This document shows, piece after piece, positions 49,205 to 57,837 of a stretch of DNA of 64,000 nucleotides. This DNA comes from Rhodobiaceae bacterium. GTDB taxonomy: Bacteria > Pseudomonadota > Alphaproteobacteria > RS24. The stretch is taken from the NCBI GenBank assembly GCA_018660505.1, contig JABJKE010000012.1, positions 1-64,000 on the forward strand, written 5' to 3'. The notes beneath the pieces are model-generated. The model saw only the letters and a program-made list of their open reading frames with translations, was not told the DNA's origin and did no database searches. Position 1 is the stretch's first letter. Each line of letters opens with the position of its first letter. Position numbers and translations under genes: made by a program.

Positions 49205-49621
49205 ATGTCGCTTGCTGAATCAAAAACCCTTGAGAATCTCAAGGCGGCGTTTGCTGGCGAGAGCCAAGCGAACCGTCGTTACCTTTACTTCGCGCAAAAA
49301 GCGGATGTCGAAGGCTATAATGATGTAGCCACGGTTTTCCGTTCCACGGCAGAAGGTGAAACTGGGCATGCCCATGGCCACCTAGAGTTCATGGAAGAAG
49401 TCGGGGATCCGGCTACTGGAGAGCCAATTGGCACAACTTCAGAAAACCTAAAAGCCGCTATCGTTGGAGAGACACACGAATACACAGATATGTATCCGGG
49501 TATGGCTCGCACCGCGCGCGAAGAAGGTTTTGATGAAATTGCCGACTGGTTTGAGACCCTCGCGAAGGCTGAAAAGTCGCACGCAGGTCGCTTCCAGAAA
49601 GCATTGGATACAATGGACTAA
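49205..49621 (+). CDS. Rubrerythrin-family di-iron protein without rubredoxin domain
   Basis: A 138-residue ferritin-like protein. Rubrerythrins are di-iron peroxidases that reduce hydrogen peroxide. The two four-helix-bundle iron motifs are visible: Glu in [20 protein letters not shown] with [21 protein letters not shown], and [18 protein letters not shown] with [18 protein letters not shown]. The C-terminal rubredoxin-like Cys4 domain of classical rubrerythrin is missing, so electrons must come from another protein. The second half uses codons (ACA, TCA, CTA, GGA) that are rare in the neighbours. It is the first gene of the cassette behind the Irr-box. Confidence 0.92.
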   Translation: MSLAESKTLENLKAAFAGESQANRRYLYFAQKADVEGYNDVATVFRSTAEGETGHAHGHLEFMEEVGDPATGEPIGTTSENLKAAIVGETHEYTDMYPGMARTAREEGFDEIADWFETLAKAEKSHAGRFQKALDTMD

Positions 49622-49690
49622 ACGCCATTCTGGGCCCGGCGACCGCCCAACGTCGCCGGGTCATTTTCTTTAATCGATGAGGCAAATAAA

Positions 49691-51037
49691 ATGAGAGAAG
49701 GCAGTTTAGACGCGCCAACCCGACATATATTGGATTGGCAATCTGACGCATTTTACGACAGGGCCGCGCTAGATGAAGAAGCGCGGCGTCAATTCGATAT
49801 CTGTCATGGGTGTCGTCGCTGTTTCAATCTATGCGATAGTTTTCCGCGCCTTTTTGACCTTATCGATGATAGCGAAAGCGGTGAATTGGATAGTGTAACC
49901 TCGGGTGATTTCGGCCCCGTGGTCGATGCCTGCACCCTGTGCGACATGTGCTATATGACCAAATGCCCCTATGTGCCGCCGCATGAGTTCAACTTAGATT
50001 TCCCCCATTTGATGCTGCGCTATCGCGCCGTCGATTTTAAAGAAAAAGGCAAAGCGCCTTTCGTGCAAAGCCAATTGGCGCAAATGGACCGCAATGGCAC
50101 CGCTTTGGCGCCCGTCGCCCCTCTCGCCAATTGGGCTTCAAAAAAAGGCAATGGCCTGACCCGCCCAGCCATGCAGGCGGTGGTCGGCATTGATAAAAAT
50201 GCCGAGCTGCCAAAATTCGCCGGTAAAACATTTCTCAAGCGCGCCCAAGAAGCGGTGAAAAGCGGCGCCTATGAGGCCAATCCCAATGGGCCCGCGACGG
50301 GGCGCGAGGCAGTAATTTTCGCCACTTGTGCGGTCAATTATAACAATCCCGAAGTCGGCGAGGCCTCGGCTAAAGTTTTGGCGCATCTCGGCGTCAATGT
50401 GACGACGGAATATCCAGGCTGCTGCGGCATGCCCTATCTCGAGCAAGGCAATATTGCCAAAGTGGCCGAGCAGGCTGAAAAAGTGGCTGCCGCTTTGCGC
50501 CCTCTGGTCGATGCGGGCAAAGATATCATCACGCTGACGGCCTCTTGTGGTCTGATGTTCAAATTCGAATGGCCGCTTTTGGTGCCCGACAATGAAGATG
50601 TGAAAGCCCTGTCGGCGGCGACCAAAGATATTTCAGAATATGTGGTGGATATTGCCAATAAAGAAGGCCTTCTCGAGGGCCTTCGCGGCACCCCCCAATC
50701 CATCTCTATGCATTTGGCGTGCCATGCGCGGGCGCAAAATGTGGGCCCAAAATCGGCCGAGCTTTTGCGGCTCATCCCGCAAGCCACGGTCTCCGTGGTC
50801 GAGCGGTGCTCGGGCCATGGCGGCACGTTTGGCGTGCTGAAGGAAACCCGAGATTTAGCCGTGAAAGTGGGCCGTCCGGCGGCGCGCGCTGCGGCCAAAG
50901 CCGAGCCCGATACGATTTGTTCCGACTGCCCTTTGGCGGCGAAACATTTGGTGCAATTGGTCGACGACATTAGCGAAACAACACCGCCAGAGGCCAAACA
51001 CCCCATCGAAGTGTTTGCTGCCGCCTATCAACTTTAA
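49691..51037 (+). CDS. Fe-S protein with two 4Fe-4S motifs and CCG domains (GlpC/heterodisulfide reductase-like)
   Basis: The 448-residue protein resembles GlpC/HdrD-type Fe-S oxidoreductase subunits. Near the N terminus are two ferredoxin-like motifs: CHGCRRCFNLCD (Cys38, 41, 44, 48) and CTLCDMCYMTKCP. The C-terminal half has one clear CCG domain (EYPGCCGMPYLEQG) and one altered copy in which the CCG is replaced by RCSGHGG, preceded by LACHARAQNVG. CSDCPLAAKHL lies near the end. There is no FAD domain or membrane segment. It probably transfers electrons, with the adjacent rubrerythrin as the obvious partner. That link is inference from the operon. Confidence 0.85.
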   Translation: MREGSLDAPTRHILDWQSDAFYDRAALDEEARRQFDICHGCRRCFNLCDSFPRLFDLIDDSESGELDSVTSGDFGPVVDACTLCDMCYMTKCPYVPPHEFNLDFPHLMLRYRAVDFKEKGKAPFVQSQLAQMDRNGTALAPVAPLANWASKKGNGLTRPAMQAVVGIDKNAELPKFAGKTFLKRAQEAVKSGAYEANPNGPATGREAVIFATCAVNYNNPEVGEASAKVLAHLGVNVTTEYPGCCGMPYLEQGNIAKVAEQAEKVAAALRPLVDAGKDIITLTASCGLMFKFEWPLLVPDNEDVKALSAATKDISEYVVDIANKEGLLEGLRGTPQSISMHLACHARAQNVGPKSAELLRLIPQATVSVVERCSGHGGTFGVLKETRDLAVKVGRPAARAAAKAEPDTICSDCPLAAKHLVQLVDDISETTPPEAKHPIEVFAAAYQL

Positions 51038-51047
51038 GGACTTATCC

Positions 51048-51641
51048 ATGACCGCTCCCAAAATCATTTCCAAATCCGATATTCTCTCGCTCGAAGATTA
51101 TGTGGCCAATCGCGCGCATTTGCGGGCCGAGAGCCTAGCGTTGAAAAAGCCACGGCGGATTAATGTTGGCCCGCATGCGACGTTTTATTTCGAGAATTAC
51201 GCAACCATGAAGCAGCAAATTCAGGAAATGCTCTACATCGAAAAAGGTGGCGACGCGCAACTCGAAGACGAGCTGGAAGCCTATAACCCGATGATTCCGC
51301 AAGGCGACGAACTTACCGCCACTTTAATGTTTGAAATTGATAATCCGGTGCAGCGTCTGCAAGTGCTATTGTCCCTGACCGATGTCGAACTGAGCGTCTA
51401 TATAGAAGTCGATGGGGTGAAAACCTATGCCGAGCCCGAGCAGGAAGTGGAACGCACGACCTCCGATGGCAAAACCTCTTCGGTGCATTTTTTGCATTTC
51501 CGTTTCGCGCCAGAGCAAATCACTAGTTTTGCCAAGCCCGATACGCAGGTGATTTTGGGCATTGAACATGTCAATTATCCGCATATGACGGGTTTGTCGC
51601 AAGAGACCAAAATTTCTTTATCCGGTGATTTTGACGCTTAA
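51048..51641 (+). CDS. DUF3501 family protein
   Basis: A 197-residue protein of the DUF3501 family, function unknown. It has no Cys, so it does not bind a Cys-ligated cluster, and it has no signal peptide or membrane segment. Recognisable blocks are SDILSLEDYVANRAHLRAESLALKK, RINVGPHATFYFENYATMKQQIQEMLYIE, and LGIEHVNYPHMTGLSQETKISL at the end. The start is ATG at 51048 with AAGGA before it, ten bases after the Fe-S gene. It appears with rubrerythrin and the CCG-type Fe-S protein in other proteobacteria, as far as I recall, so it is likely part of the same system. It overlaps the convergent SH3 gene by four bases. Confidence 0.85.
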   Translation: MTAPKIISKSDILSLEDYVANRAHLRAESLALKKPRRINVGPHATFYFENYATMKQQIQEMLYIEKGGDAQLEDELEAYNPMIPQGDELTATLMFEIDNPVQRLQVLLSLTDVELSVYIEVDGVKTYAEPEQEVERTTSDGKTSSVHFLHFRFAPEQITSFAKPDTQVILGIEHVNYPHMTGLSQETKISLSGDFDA

Positions 51642-52177
51642 TCGTTAAATTCGAAACGATAGACGCCCCACAGCATGTCGCGCTGAACCCAGCCGTCATG
51701 GCCTTCGAGGTCTATCTCGCACCAATCGCCTTCGCAGTCTTCCAAGCGACCAATGGCCCCCGATTGCCCAAGCGCCACCACCCCCGAGCCGATGTCGGGG
51801 CGTTGGCGTAAAATCAGTGCATTGGCGGCTTGGCGTAACATGACCGTTCGATTGCCACGCAATAGGCGCGCGTGCATCCAGCCTTCGGTGCCTTCATGGT
51901 CGCGCACTTGGCGCCATTGGCCGTATTCGGCAATAATCTCGAGCGGCAGTCCGCGGCGTTGATATTGGAATAAAAGCGGATAGTCTTCGCCAGGCCCGCG
52001 GCGCATATTGGCTTCTGATTTATTAACCGACACAAATCGCGGCAATGGCAAGCCGCTATCGCCTAAGGGGCGGTCGTCTCGGCTGTCTTGTGCGGAAATA
52101 GAAAACGGCACTAAGCTGACGACGCTTATCAATAAAACAAAGCCGAGACAAAGGCGAACGATCCACAAACGATTCAT
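51638..52177 (-). CDS. Exported bacterial SH3-domain protein
   Basis: A 179-residue protein with an N-terminal signal peptide (hydrophobic VRLCLGFVLLISVVSLVPF, cleavage likely after SISA at about residue 29). Two bacterial SH3-like domains follow: FVSVNKSEANMRRGPGEDYP...WRQVRDHEGTEGWMHARLL and ANALILRQRPDIGSGVVAL...CEIDLEGHDGWVQRDMLWG. Two Cys in the second domain could form a disulphide. The family is probably periplasmic and may bind peptidoglycan, but the function is not established. It is convergent with DUF3501 and upstream of the E1-like gene's end. Confidence 0.85.
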   Translation of the reverse strand: MNRLWIVRLCLGFVLLISVVSLVPFSISAQDSRDDRPLGDSGLPLPRFVSVNKSEANMRRGPGEDYPLLFQYQRRGLPLEIIAEYGQWRQVRDHEGTEGWMHARLLRGNRTVMLRQAANALILRQRPDIGSGVVALGQSGAIGRLEDCEGDWCEIDLEGHDGWVQRDMLWGVYRFEFND

Positions 52178-52217
52178 ACTCCTTGATACAAATAACCGCT
52201 TGCCTCAGCAAGCTTGT

Positions 52218-52988
52218 TTATCGGCCGGTCTCGCCATTATTGGGGTTTTGCGGGTCCCAAGCCAATTTCACAAAACGGGCTTTGGCCGCCAAAGCGTCAT
52301 AAATCAGTAGCCGTCCGGCCAAGCTTTCGCCGGCGCCGCAAATCTCTTTAATCACTTCCACAGCTTGCAAACTGCCAATGATGCCGGTCAGTGCGCCCAA
52401 AATGCCCGTGGTGGCACAGTCTTCTTCTATGTCGGGCGCTGCGGGCACGAGCGAGCGATAGCACGGCAGCGGTAGCCCCGCGCTATCTTTCAGCCATGGT
52501 TTGAAAGTCGCCACTTGCCCGTCAAATCGACCGACGGCCCCCGACACCAAAATGGTCTGGCTGGCAAAACATGTATCATTCACCACAAACCGCGTCGCAA
52601 AATTATCACATGCATCCACCACCACATCATAGCCTGCCAATAGGTCGGCCGCATTTTCTTGGCTCACGCGTTGGTCTATGGCGCGCACATCTATATGCGG
52701 GTTGATGGCGCGCAAAACCTTGGCCGCCACCTCTACTTTGGGCTGACCCAGGTCTTTATCGGTGAACAGAATCTGTCGCTGCAAATTAGACAGGGACACC
52801 CTATCGTCATCGATGAGCGCCAGAGTGCCGACGCCTGCGGCGGCTAAATATTGCGCCACGGGATGGCCAAGGCCGCCCATGCCGACAAGGGCGACGCGAG
52901 CCGCTTTTAGTTTTTGCTGCCCCGCGCCGCCAATTTCAGGCAGCAGAATATGGCGCTGATAGCGGTCAATTTCGCTATCGCTGAGCAT
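52218..52988 (-). CDS. ThiF/MoeB-type E1-like adenylyltransferase
   Basis: The 256-residue protein adenylates the C terminus of a small ubiquitin-like sulphur carrier in molybdopterin or thiamine synthesis. It starts LSDSEIDRYQRHILLPEIGGAGQQKL, then the nucleotide loop VALVGMGGLGHPVAQYLAAAG, DDDRVSLSNLQRQILF and DACDNFATRFVVND. A catalytic Cys candidate lies in EEDCATTGILGAL. The paired CxxC zinc motifs of typical MoeB are not visible. The neighbouring cysK suggests a link with sulphur, but I see no sulphur-carrier or rhodanese gene nearby. MoeB is the best name, though ThiF or a specialised role is possible. Confidence 0.85.
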   Translation of the reverse strand: MLSDSEIDRYQRHILLPEIGGAGQQKLKAARVALVGMGGLGHPVAQYLAAAGVGTLALIDDDRVSLSNLQRQILFTDKDLGQPKVEVAAKVLRAINPHIDVRAIDQRVSQENAADLLAGYDVVVDACDNFATRFVVNDTCFASQTILVSGAVGRFDGQVATFKPWLKDSAGLPLPCYRSLVPAAPDIEEDCATTGILGALTGIIGSLQAVEVIKEICGAGESLAGRLLIYDALAAKARFVKLAWDPQNPNNGETGR

Positions 52989-52993
52989 GTGGC

Positions 52994-53965
52994 TTACAGG
53001 CCCTCGAACAGGGCAGTAGAGAGATAGCGCTCGGCAAAGCTTGGCAGAATAACAACGATGTTTTTGCCAGCCATATCGGGGCGCGCGCCCACTTCAAGGG
53101 CTGCGGCAATGGCCGCGCCCGAGCTAATGCCGCCCGGCACGCCTTCAAGGCGGGCCAATTGGCGCGCGGTTTCAAAAGCGGTTTCATTGCCAATGGTAAC
53201 AATCTCATCGGCCCATTGTTGTTCCATATTGCCGGGCACGAAGCCGGCGCCAATGCCCTGAATTTTATGAGGGCCCCCATTGCCGCCAGACAGCACGGGG
53301 CTGTCTTCGGGTTCGACGGCAATCATTTTTAAACTGTCTTTGCGCGGCTTTAACACCGAGGCAATGCCGGTAAATGTGCCGCCCGTGCCGACGCCCGAGA
53401 TAACCACATCGACGCTGCCTTGTGTGTCATTCCAAATTTCTTCGGCCGTGGTGGCGCGGTGAATGGCAGGGTTGGCGGGATTGTTAAATTGTTGCGGCAT
53501 CACCCACCCGTCGTTTTCGGCGAGCAAGGCTTCGGCTTGGGCAATCGCGCCTTTCATGCCTTTTTCGGCTGGCGTCAATTCGAGTTCGGCGCCCAGCAGC
53601 AAGAGCATTTTGCGCCGCTCAACCGACATGCTTTCGGGCATGCATAAAATCAACCGATAGCCTTTCGCCGCGCAAGCAAAAGCCAGCGCGATGCCTGTAT
53701 TGCCCGACGTCGGCTCGACAATCACGCTGTCGGGCTTAATCTCGCCACTGGCCTCCAGCGCTTCCATCATCGCCACGCCGATGCGGTCTTTGACGCTGGC
53801 AATGGGGTTGAAAAACTCAAGTTTGGCAAGAATATTGGCATGGCACCCGTGTTCGGCAGCGATGCGGCCAAGCTGGACAATCGGCGTATTGCCAATGGTC
53901 TCGGTAATCGATGTATAGACTTTGCCGCGGCCGGGTTGGCTGTCTGGCTTTTGGGTCTCGCTCAT
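52994..53965 (-). CDS. cysK: Cysteine synthase
   Basis: The PLP enzyme makes cysteine from O-acetylserine and sulphide. The 323-residue product has the PLP lysine in [14 protein letters not shown], the substrate loop [20 protein letters not shown], the phosphate-binding [12 protein letters not shown], and [17 protein letters not shown] near the end. The order Rrf2-cysK suggests the regulator controls it. The gene is five bases before the E1-like gene and 12 bases after the Rrf2 gene on the minus strand. Confidence 0.96.
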   Translation of the reverse strand: MSETQKPDSQPGRGKVYTSITETIGNTPIVQLGRIAAEHGCHANILAKLEFFNPIASVKDRIGVAMMEALEASGEIKPDSVIVEPTSGNTGIALAFACAAKGYRLILCMPESMSVERRKMLLLLGAELELTPAEKGMKGAIAQAEALLAENDGWVMPQQFNNPANPAIHRATTAEEIWNDTQGSVDVVISGVGTGGTFTGIASVLKPRKDSLKMIAVEPEDSPVLSGGNGGPHKIQGIGAGFVPGNMEQQWADEIVTIGNETAFETARQLARLEGVPGGISSGAAIAAALEVGARPDMAGKNIVVILPSFAERYLSTALFEGL

Positions 53966-53977
53966 GTCTGTCTCCTG

Positions 53978-54412
53978 CTAAATGGTGAAATCGCCAACGT
54001 CGCGTTGTTGGGTTTCGGTATTATGGCATAAATCGGCAATGCTGGTGTCGCCCACGGCTTGGCTTAAGGCGGTTTGCAGCTGGGCATGAAAGGGCTCAAC
54101 AATCTCGCGGCATAAATCAGAGCGCGAGCTGACGCCATCGGTTTCTTTGTCTAAGGTCTCAATCACTTCAAAAATTTCGCGCACGCTGATGCGTCGGCGT
54201 TCGCGCGCCAAACGATAGCCACCGCGCGGGCCGCGCACGCCGCGCAGAATATTGGCTTTCACCAAAGCTTGCATAATTTGTTCGAGATAGCGCTGCGGCA
54301 CACCTTGGCGTTCGGTAATTTCTCGCGCTTGCACGGGGTTGGGGCGGGCGTGTAAAGCCACGTCCAAAACCGCCTCCAGCGCCATCAGAGATTTACGCGA
54401 TAATTGTATCAT
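53978..54412 (-). CDS. Rrf2-family transcriptional regulator
   Basis: A 144-residue Rrf2 winged-helix regulator. The HTH is in [44 protein letters not shown]. Only two Cys are present (SDLCREIV and ADLCHNTE), not the three-Cys spacing of [2Fe-2S] IscR, so cluster binding is doubtful. It is closer in context to CymR/CysR-type regulators of cysteine synthesis, being next to cysK. Its start overlaps the dut stop by four bases, so it is part of the dut-cysK transcript. Confidence 0.9.
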   Translation of the reverse strand: MIQLSRKSLMALEAVLDVALHARPNPVQAREITERQGVPQRYLEQIMQALVKANILRGVRGPRGGYRLARERRRISVREIFEVIETLDKETDGVSSRSDLCREIVEPFHAQLQTALSQAVGDTSIADLCHNTETQQRDVGDFTI

Positions 54413-54888
54413 GTGAGCCCCGGTTTATCGCTCGCATCGGTTCCGGTGGAGCCAAAGCCCCCTAGCCCGCGCGCCGTTTCGTCCAGCGTCTCTACTTCGA
54501 TTAAACTGGCTTGCACGACGGGGGCGATAATCATCTGCGCGATGCGCATATTGCGTTCCACGGTAAAATCTTCCTGACCCAGATTGATCAGGATGATTTT
54601 TACCTCGCCGCGATAATCGCTATCAATCGTGCCCGGCGTGTTCAAAACAGTAAGCCCATGTTTGGCGGCCAATCCCGAGCGCGGGCGCACTTGCGCTTCA
54701 AACCCTTTCGGCATGGCCATCGACAAGCCGGTGGGCACCATGGCTTGCTGGCCAGGTTGCAAAACCATAGTCTCGCCTTCGGCCAAAGCGGCGCGCAAAT
54801 CCATGCCTGCCGCCTCGTCGGTTTCATAGGCAGGCAGCGCGAGGCCCTTGGCGTGGTCTAATCGTTTAATTTCAATACGCGGGCTCAT
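54409..54888 (-). CDS. dut: Deoxyuridine 5'-triphosphate nucleotidohydrolase
   Basis: dUTPase hydrolyses dUTP to dUMP, keeping uracil out of DNA and supplying dTMP synthesis. The 159-residue trimer-type protein has the five motifs: [53 protein letters not shown] and GLGGFGSTG (the C-terminal arm). The gene order coaBC-dut with ubiB/ubiE is conserved in alphaproteobacteria. It overlaps the Rrf2 gene and starts 12 bases after coaBC ends. Confidence 0.97.
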   Translation of the reverse strand: MSPRIEIKRLDHAKGLALPAYETDEAAGMDLRAALAEGETMVLQPGQQAMVPTGLSMAMPKGFEAQVRPRSGLAAKHGLTVLNTPGTIDSDYRGEVKIILINLGQEDFTVERNMRIAQMIIAPVVQASLIEVETLDETARGLGGFGSTGTDASDKPGLT

Positions 54889-54900
54889 CAGCGGCTTCCT

Positions 54901-56166
54901 TTACGAGGTCTTGCGGGAATTAAAATAGCCGGCAATATGCTCGGCCAGTTTTTGGGCGGTCTCGGTTTTGCTCATTTGACCAAAAGCCTCGACGTTATTT
55001 TGGCTGACCAGCGTGGCGGCATTTTCATCTCCGCCCATCACGCCGCCTTCAATGCCGCTGTCGAGGGCGACATTATTGGCGATAATCCAATCGCAGTTTT
55101 TGCGGGCTAATTTATCGCGGGCAAAAGCTTCCACATTGTGCGTCTCGGCGGCAAAGCCGATTAGCAGTTCTGGTTTTTTGTCAGAGGCGCCCAGACTGGC
55201 GAGAATATCGCGGTTCTCGCGCAAGGCTAAGTCGGGCAGGCCGGTTTCGGTTTTTTTCAATTTTTGGTCGGCGCAAACATCGGGTCGCCAATCGGCCACG
55301 GCGGCGGTCATCACGCCAATATCGACGGGCAAAAGCGCATGGCAGGCGGCATACATTTCATCGGCGGTCTCTAGCCGATGCATTTTAACGCCAGCCACAT
55401 CGGCCAAAGCGGTGGGGCCAGAAACCAAATGCACCTCGGCCCCCATGGCGGCCAAAGCGCCCGCAATCGCATAGCCTTGTTTGCCAGACGAACGATTGGC
55501 GATATAGCGCACCGGGTCTATCGGCTCATGGGTGGGGCCTGCTGTTATCAAGACTTTTTTGCCTTTTAGCAACGGCGCCTGCGCCCCCCTCAGCAAAGGC
55601 GCGTGCGCGCCCCCCAGTAAAGGCGCGTCCGCGCCCCCCAGCAAGGCAGCGGCGCGGGCGGCAATCTCGCTCGGCTCGCTCATCCGCCCGAGGCCAAATT
55701 CGCCACAGGCCATATCGCCTTCTTCGGGGCCCACAAAATGCAGCCCATCGGTTTTCAATTGCGCCAAATTGCGTTGCGTCGCGGCATGTTTCCACATGCG
55801 CACATTCATGGCGGGCGCCAACATCACCGGCTTATCGGTGGCCAGCAAAGTGGTCGAGGCCAAATCATTGGCGATGCCTTGGGCGGCTTTGGCCATTAGG
55901 TCGGCGGTGGCGGGCGCCACGAGAATAAGCTCGGCGTCGCGCGACAATTGAATGTGGCCCATCTCGGCCTCATCGGTCAGGTCGAAGAGATTTTCATAGA
56001 CTTTATCGCCCGACACAGAGGCCAGCGAAAGCGGCGAGACAAATTGCTCGGCCGCCTTGGTCAGCAAACAGCGCACAGCCAGCCCTTGGGCGCGCAATTG
56101 GCGCACCAAATCGGGGGCTTTATAGGCAGCAATACCGCCGCCAATAATTAACAAAACGCGCTTCAT
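54901..56166 (-). CDS. coaBC: Bifunctional phosphopantothenoylcysteine decarboxylase/synthetase
   Basis: CoaBC catalyses two steps of coenzyme A synthesis: ligation of cysteine to phosphopantothenate and decarboxylation. The 421-residue product has the FMN flavodoxin-like CoaC domain (KRVLLIIGGGIAAYKAPDLVRQL, with PAMNVRMW and the EEGDMACGEFGLGRM active-site block) and the CoaB domain (KKVLITAGPTHEPIDPVRYIANRSSGKQGYAIA). The linker between them contains three imperfect copies of an eight-residue unit (APLLGGAH, APLLRGAQ type) encoded by a 24-bp repeat. The ATG at 56166 is preceded by AAAGG. An 11-residue upstream extension is less likely. Confidence 0.95.
   Translation of the reverse strand: MKRVLLIIGGGIAAYKAPDLVRQLRAQGLAVRCLLTKAAEQFVSPLSLASVSGDKVYENLFDLTDEAEMGHIQLSRDAELILVAPATADLMAKAAQGIANDLASTTLLATDKPVMLAPAMNVRMWKHAATQRNLAQLKTDGLHFVGPEEGDMACGEFGLGRMSEPSEIAARAAALLGGADAPLLGGAHAPLLRGAQAPLLKGKKVLITAGPTHEPIDPVRYIANRSSGKQGYAIAGALAAMGAEVHLVSGPTALADVAGVKMHRLETADEMYAACHALLPVDIGVMTAAVADWRPDVCADQKLKKTETGLPDLALRENRDILASLGASDKKPELLIGFAAETHNVEAFARDKLARKNCDWIIANNVALDSGIEGGVMGGDENAATLVSQNNVEAFGQMSKTETAQKLAEHIAGYFNSRKTS
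55571..55642 (-). repeat. 24-bp tandem repeat (three copies) in the coaBC linker
   Basis: Three back-to-back 24-bp units at 55571-55594, 55595-55618 and 55619-55642 differ at only a few bases; a partial AAGGC begins a fourth. In frame, each gives an eight-residue unit with G-A-x-A-P-L-L. It adds about 24 residues between the CoaC and CoaB domains. Confidence 0.85.
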
Positions 56167-56284
56167 AATGACCTTTCTTTCGACACTCTTGCTCGACAAT
56201 GGACGCCACTCTAGCGTCTAAAGCCATAATCTCCAAAAAAAATATGTAAATAAAGAGAATTCCCAAATAGGCCGTGCGGCGGGG

Positions 56285-57835
56285 TTAAAAACCCCCCGTG
56301 AGAGCCGTCGTGAGCGCCATCGCCAGCGCGCCAAGAGAGGCCGCCAAAGCGGCCAATCCGAGACCCCGCGCCAGCTTGTCATTCTGGTTGGTACCGCCAT
56401 CGGTCGGGTCTTGCTTGGCCATGGTTTCTAGGGCGGCGGCACCGCGTTCGGCTTGGGCCAAAGTCTCTGGCAAGCGGCGCAGAGCGCGCAAAGTAGAGCC
56501 CGCATTCTCGCGCATGTCGCGGAAAACAGCCTCGGGCCCAATTTGGCGGCGCAGCCAATCGGCCACCAGGGTTTCGCTGGCATCCCAAATATTAATCTTC
56601 GGGTCGAAGCTGCGCGCCACGCCCTCCACCGTCACCATGGTTTTTTGCAGCAGCAACAGCTGGGGCTGGGTGGCCATGTCAAATTGTTCGGTAATGGCAA
56701 ACAGCTGGCTCAACACGCGGCCCATGGAAATGTCATCGGCGTCGCGGTCGCGTATCGGCTCCCCGACGGAGCGCAAAGCTTGAGCAAATTCATAGACGTC
56801 ATGATGCTCTGGCACATAGCCGGCCTCGATATGGACTTGCGCCAATTTCACGTAATCGCGGGTGATGAAGCCATGTAATATTTCGGCCAAAAAGCGGCGA
56901 CTGTCTTTATCGAGGCGGCCGCAAATACCCAAATCAATGGCAACAATCGTGCCATCTTTTTGCACCAAGAGATTGCCTTGATGCATGTCGGCATGAAAAA
57001 ACCCGTCGCGCAAAACCAGGGTTAGGAAAATCTGCAACAGGCGGGTCGCCAAATCGGAGAGGTCATGGCCGTCTTTTTGAAGCCCTTCGATATCGGCGGC
57101 CGATACGCCCTCTATCCAGCTCATGGTCAGCACGCGGCGCCCGCTGGCTTCCCAAATAATATCGGGAACGCGGAAGCCTTTGTCTTGCTGGGTGTTTTCG
57201 GCCATCTCGGAAAGCGCGGCGGCTTCCATCCGAAAATCGGTTTCGCCATTGATGGAGCGGGCCAAAGTGGTGATGGCATCGACCGGGCGCAAGCGATGGG
57301 TGATGGGGAAAAACCGCTCCGCCCATTTGGCGACGCGGCCCAATAGGGCTAATTCTGCGCGCAGACGTTCTTCCACGCCCGGGCGGAGAAATTTCACCGC
57401 TAATTTTTGCCCAGTTTCGCGATGCGTCGCCACATGCACTTGGGCGATGGAGGCGGCGGCGATGGGCGGCCCCATGTCTTTTAAAATGGCCTCGGCATGG
57501 TCCAGCTCAGTGGCGAGCAGGCGGGCCACTTGCTTGTCGCCAAACGGCGGCAGTCGGTCTTGCAAATGCCGTAAATCTTGTGCCATGGCCACGCCAATAA
57601 TGTCGGAGCGGGTGGCGAGAAATTGACCGAGCTTGATATAGGTGGGGCCTAATTTGCGAATTCTATCGGAGAGGGCTTGGCCGCGCTGGTCGTCGCGAAA
57701 GCGTTTGGAGCCAAGGGTAAACAGACGCCGCGCCACGCGGATGCGCAAAGGCGCTTCGGTAAAAAAATCGGGCGGCAAAAGCGCGTCTTGCGCCAGCAGC
57801 AATCGCATCATGCGGAGGAGGCGCAAAAAACCCAT
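56285..57835 (-). CDS. ubiB: UbiB-family atypical kinase/ATPase for ubiquinone biosynthesis
   Basis: UbiB is an ADCK-type protein needed for the late steps of ubiquinone synthesis at the inner membrane. The 516-residue product has the family KxGQ motif (LGPTYIKLGQFLATRSDIIG), the Ala-rich loop AAASIAQVHVATHRETGQKLAVKF in place of a Gly-rich loop, the catalytic DMHQGNLLV and the metal-binding IDLGICGRL. Two hydrophobic segments close the C terminus (GLGLAALAASLGALAMALTTAL). It is two bases downstream of ubiE on the minus strand. The gap before coaBC (56167-56284) has no gene. Confidence 0.95.
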   Translation of the reverse strand: MGFLRLLRMMRLLLAQDALLPPDFFTEAPLRIRVARRLFTLGSKRFRDDQRGQALSDRIRKLGPTYIKLGQFLATRSDIIGVAMAQDLRHLQDRLPPFGDKQVARLLATELDHAEAILKDMGPPIAAASIAQVHVATHRETGQKLAVKFLRPGVEERLRAELALLGRVAKWAERFFPITHRLRPVDAITTLARSINGETDFRMEAAALSEMAENTQQDKGFRVPDIIWEASGRRVLTMSWIEGVSAADIEGLQKDGHDLSDLATRLLQIFLTLVLRDGFFHADMHQGNLLVQKDGTIVAIDLGICGRLDKDSRRFLAEILHGFITRDYVKLAQVHIEAGYVPEHHDVYEFAQALRSVGEPIRDRDADDISMGRVLSQLFAITEQFDMATQPQLLLLQKTMVTVEGVARSFDPKINIWDASETLVADWLRRQIGPEAVFRDMRENAGSTLRALRRLPETLAQAERGAAALETMAKQDPTDGGTNQNDKLARGLGLAALAASLGALAMALTTALTGGF

Positions 57836-57837
57836 CG

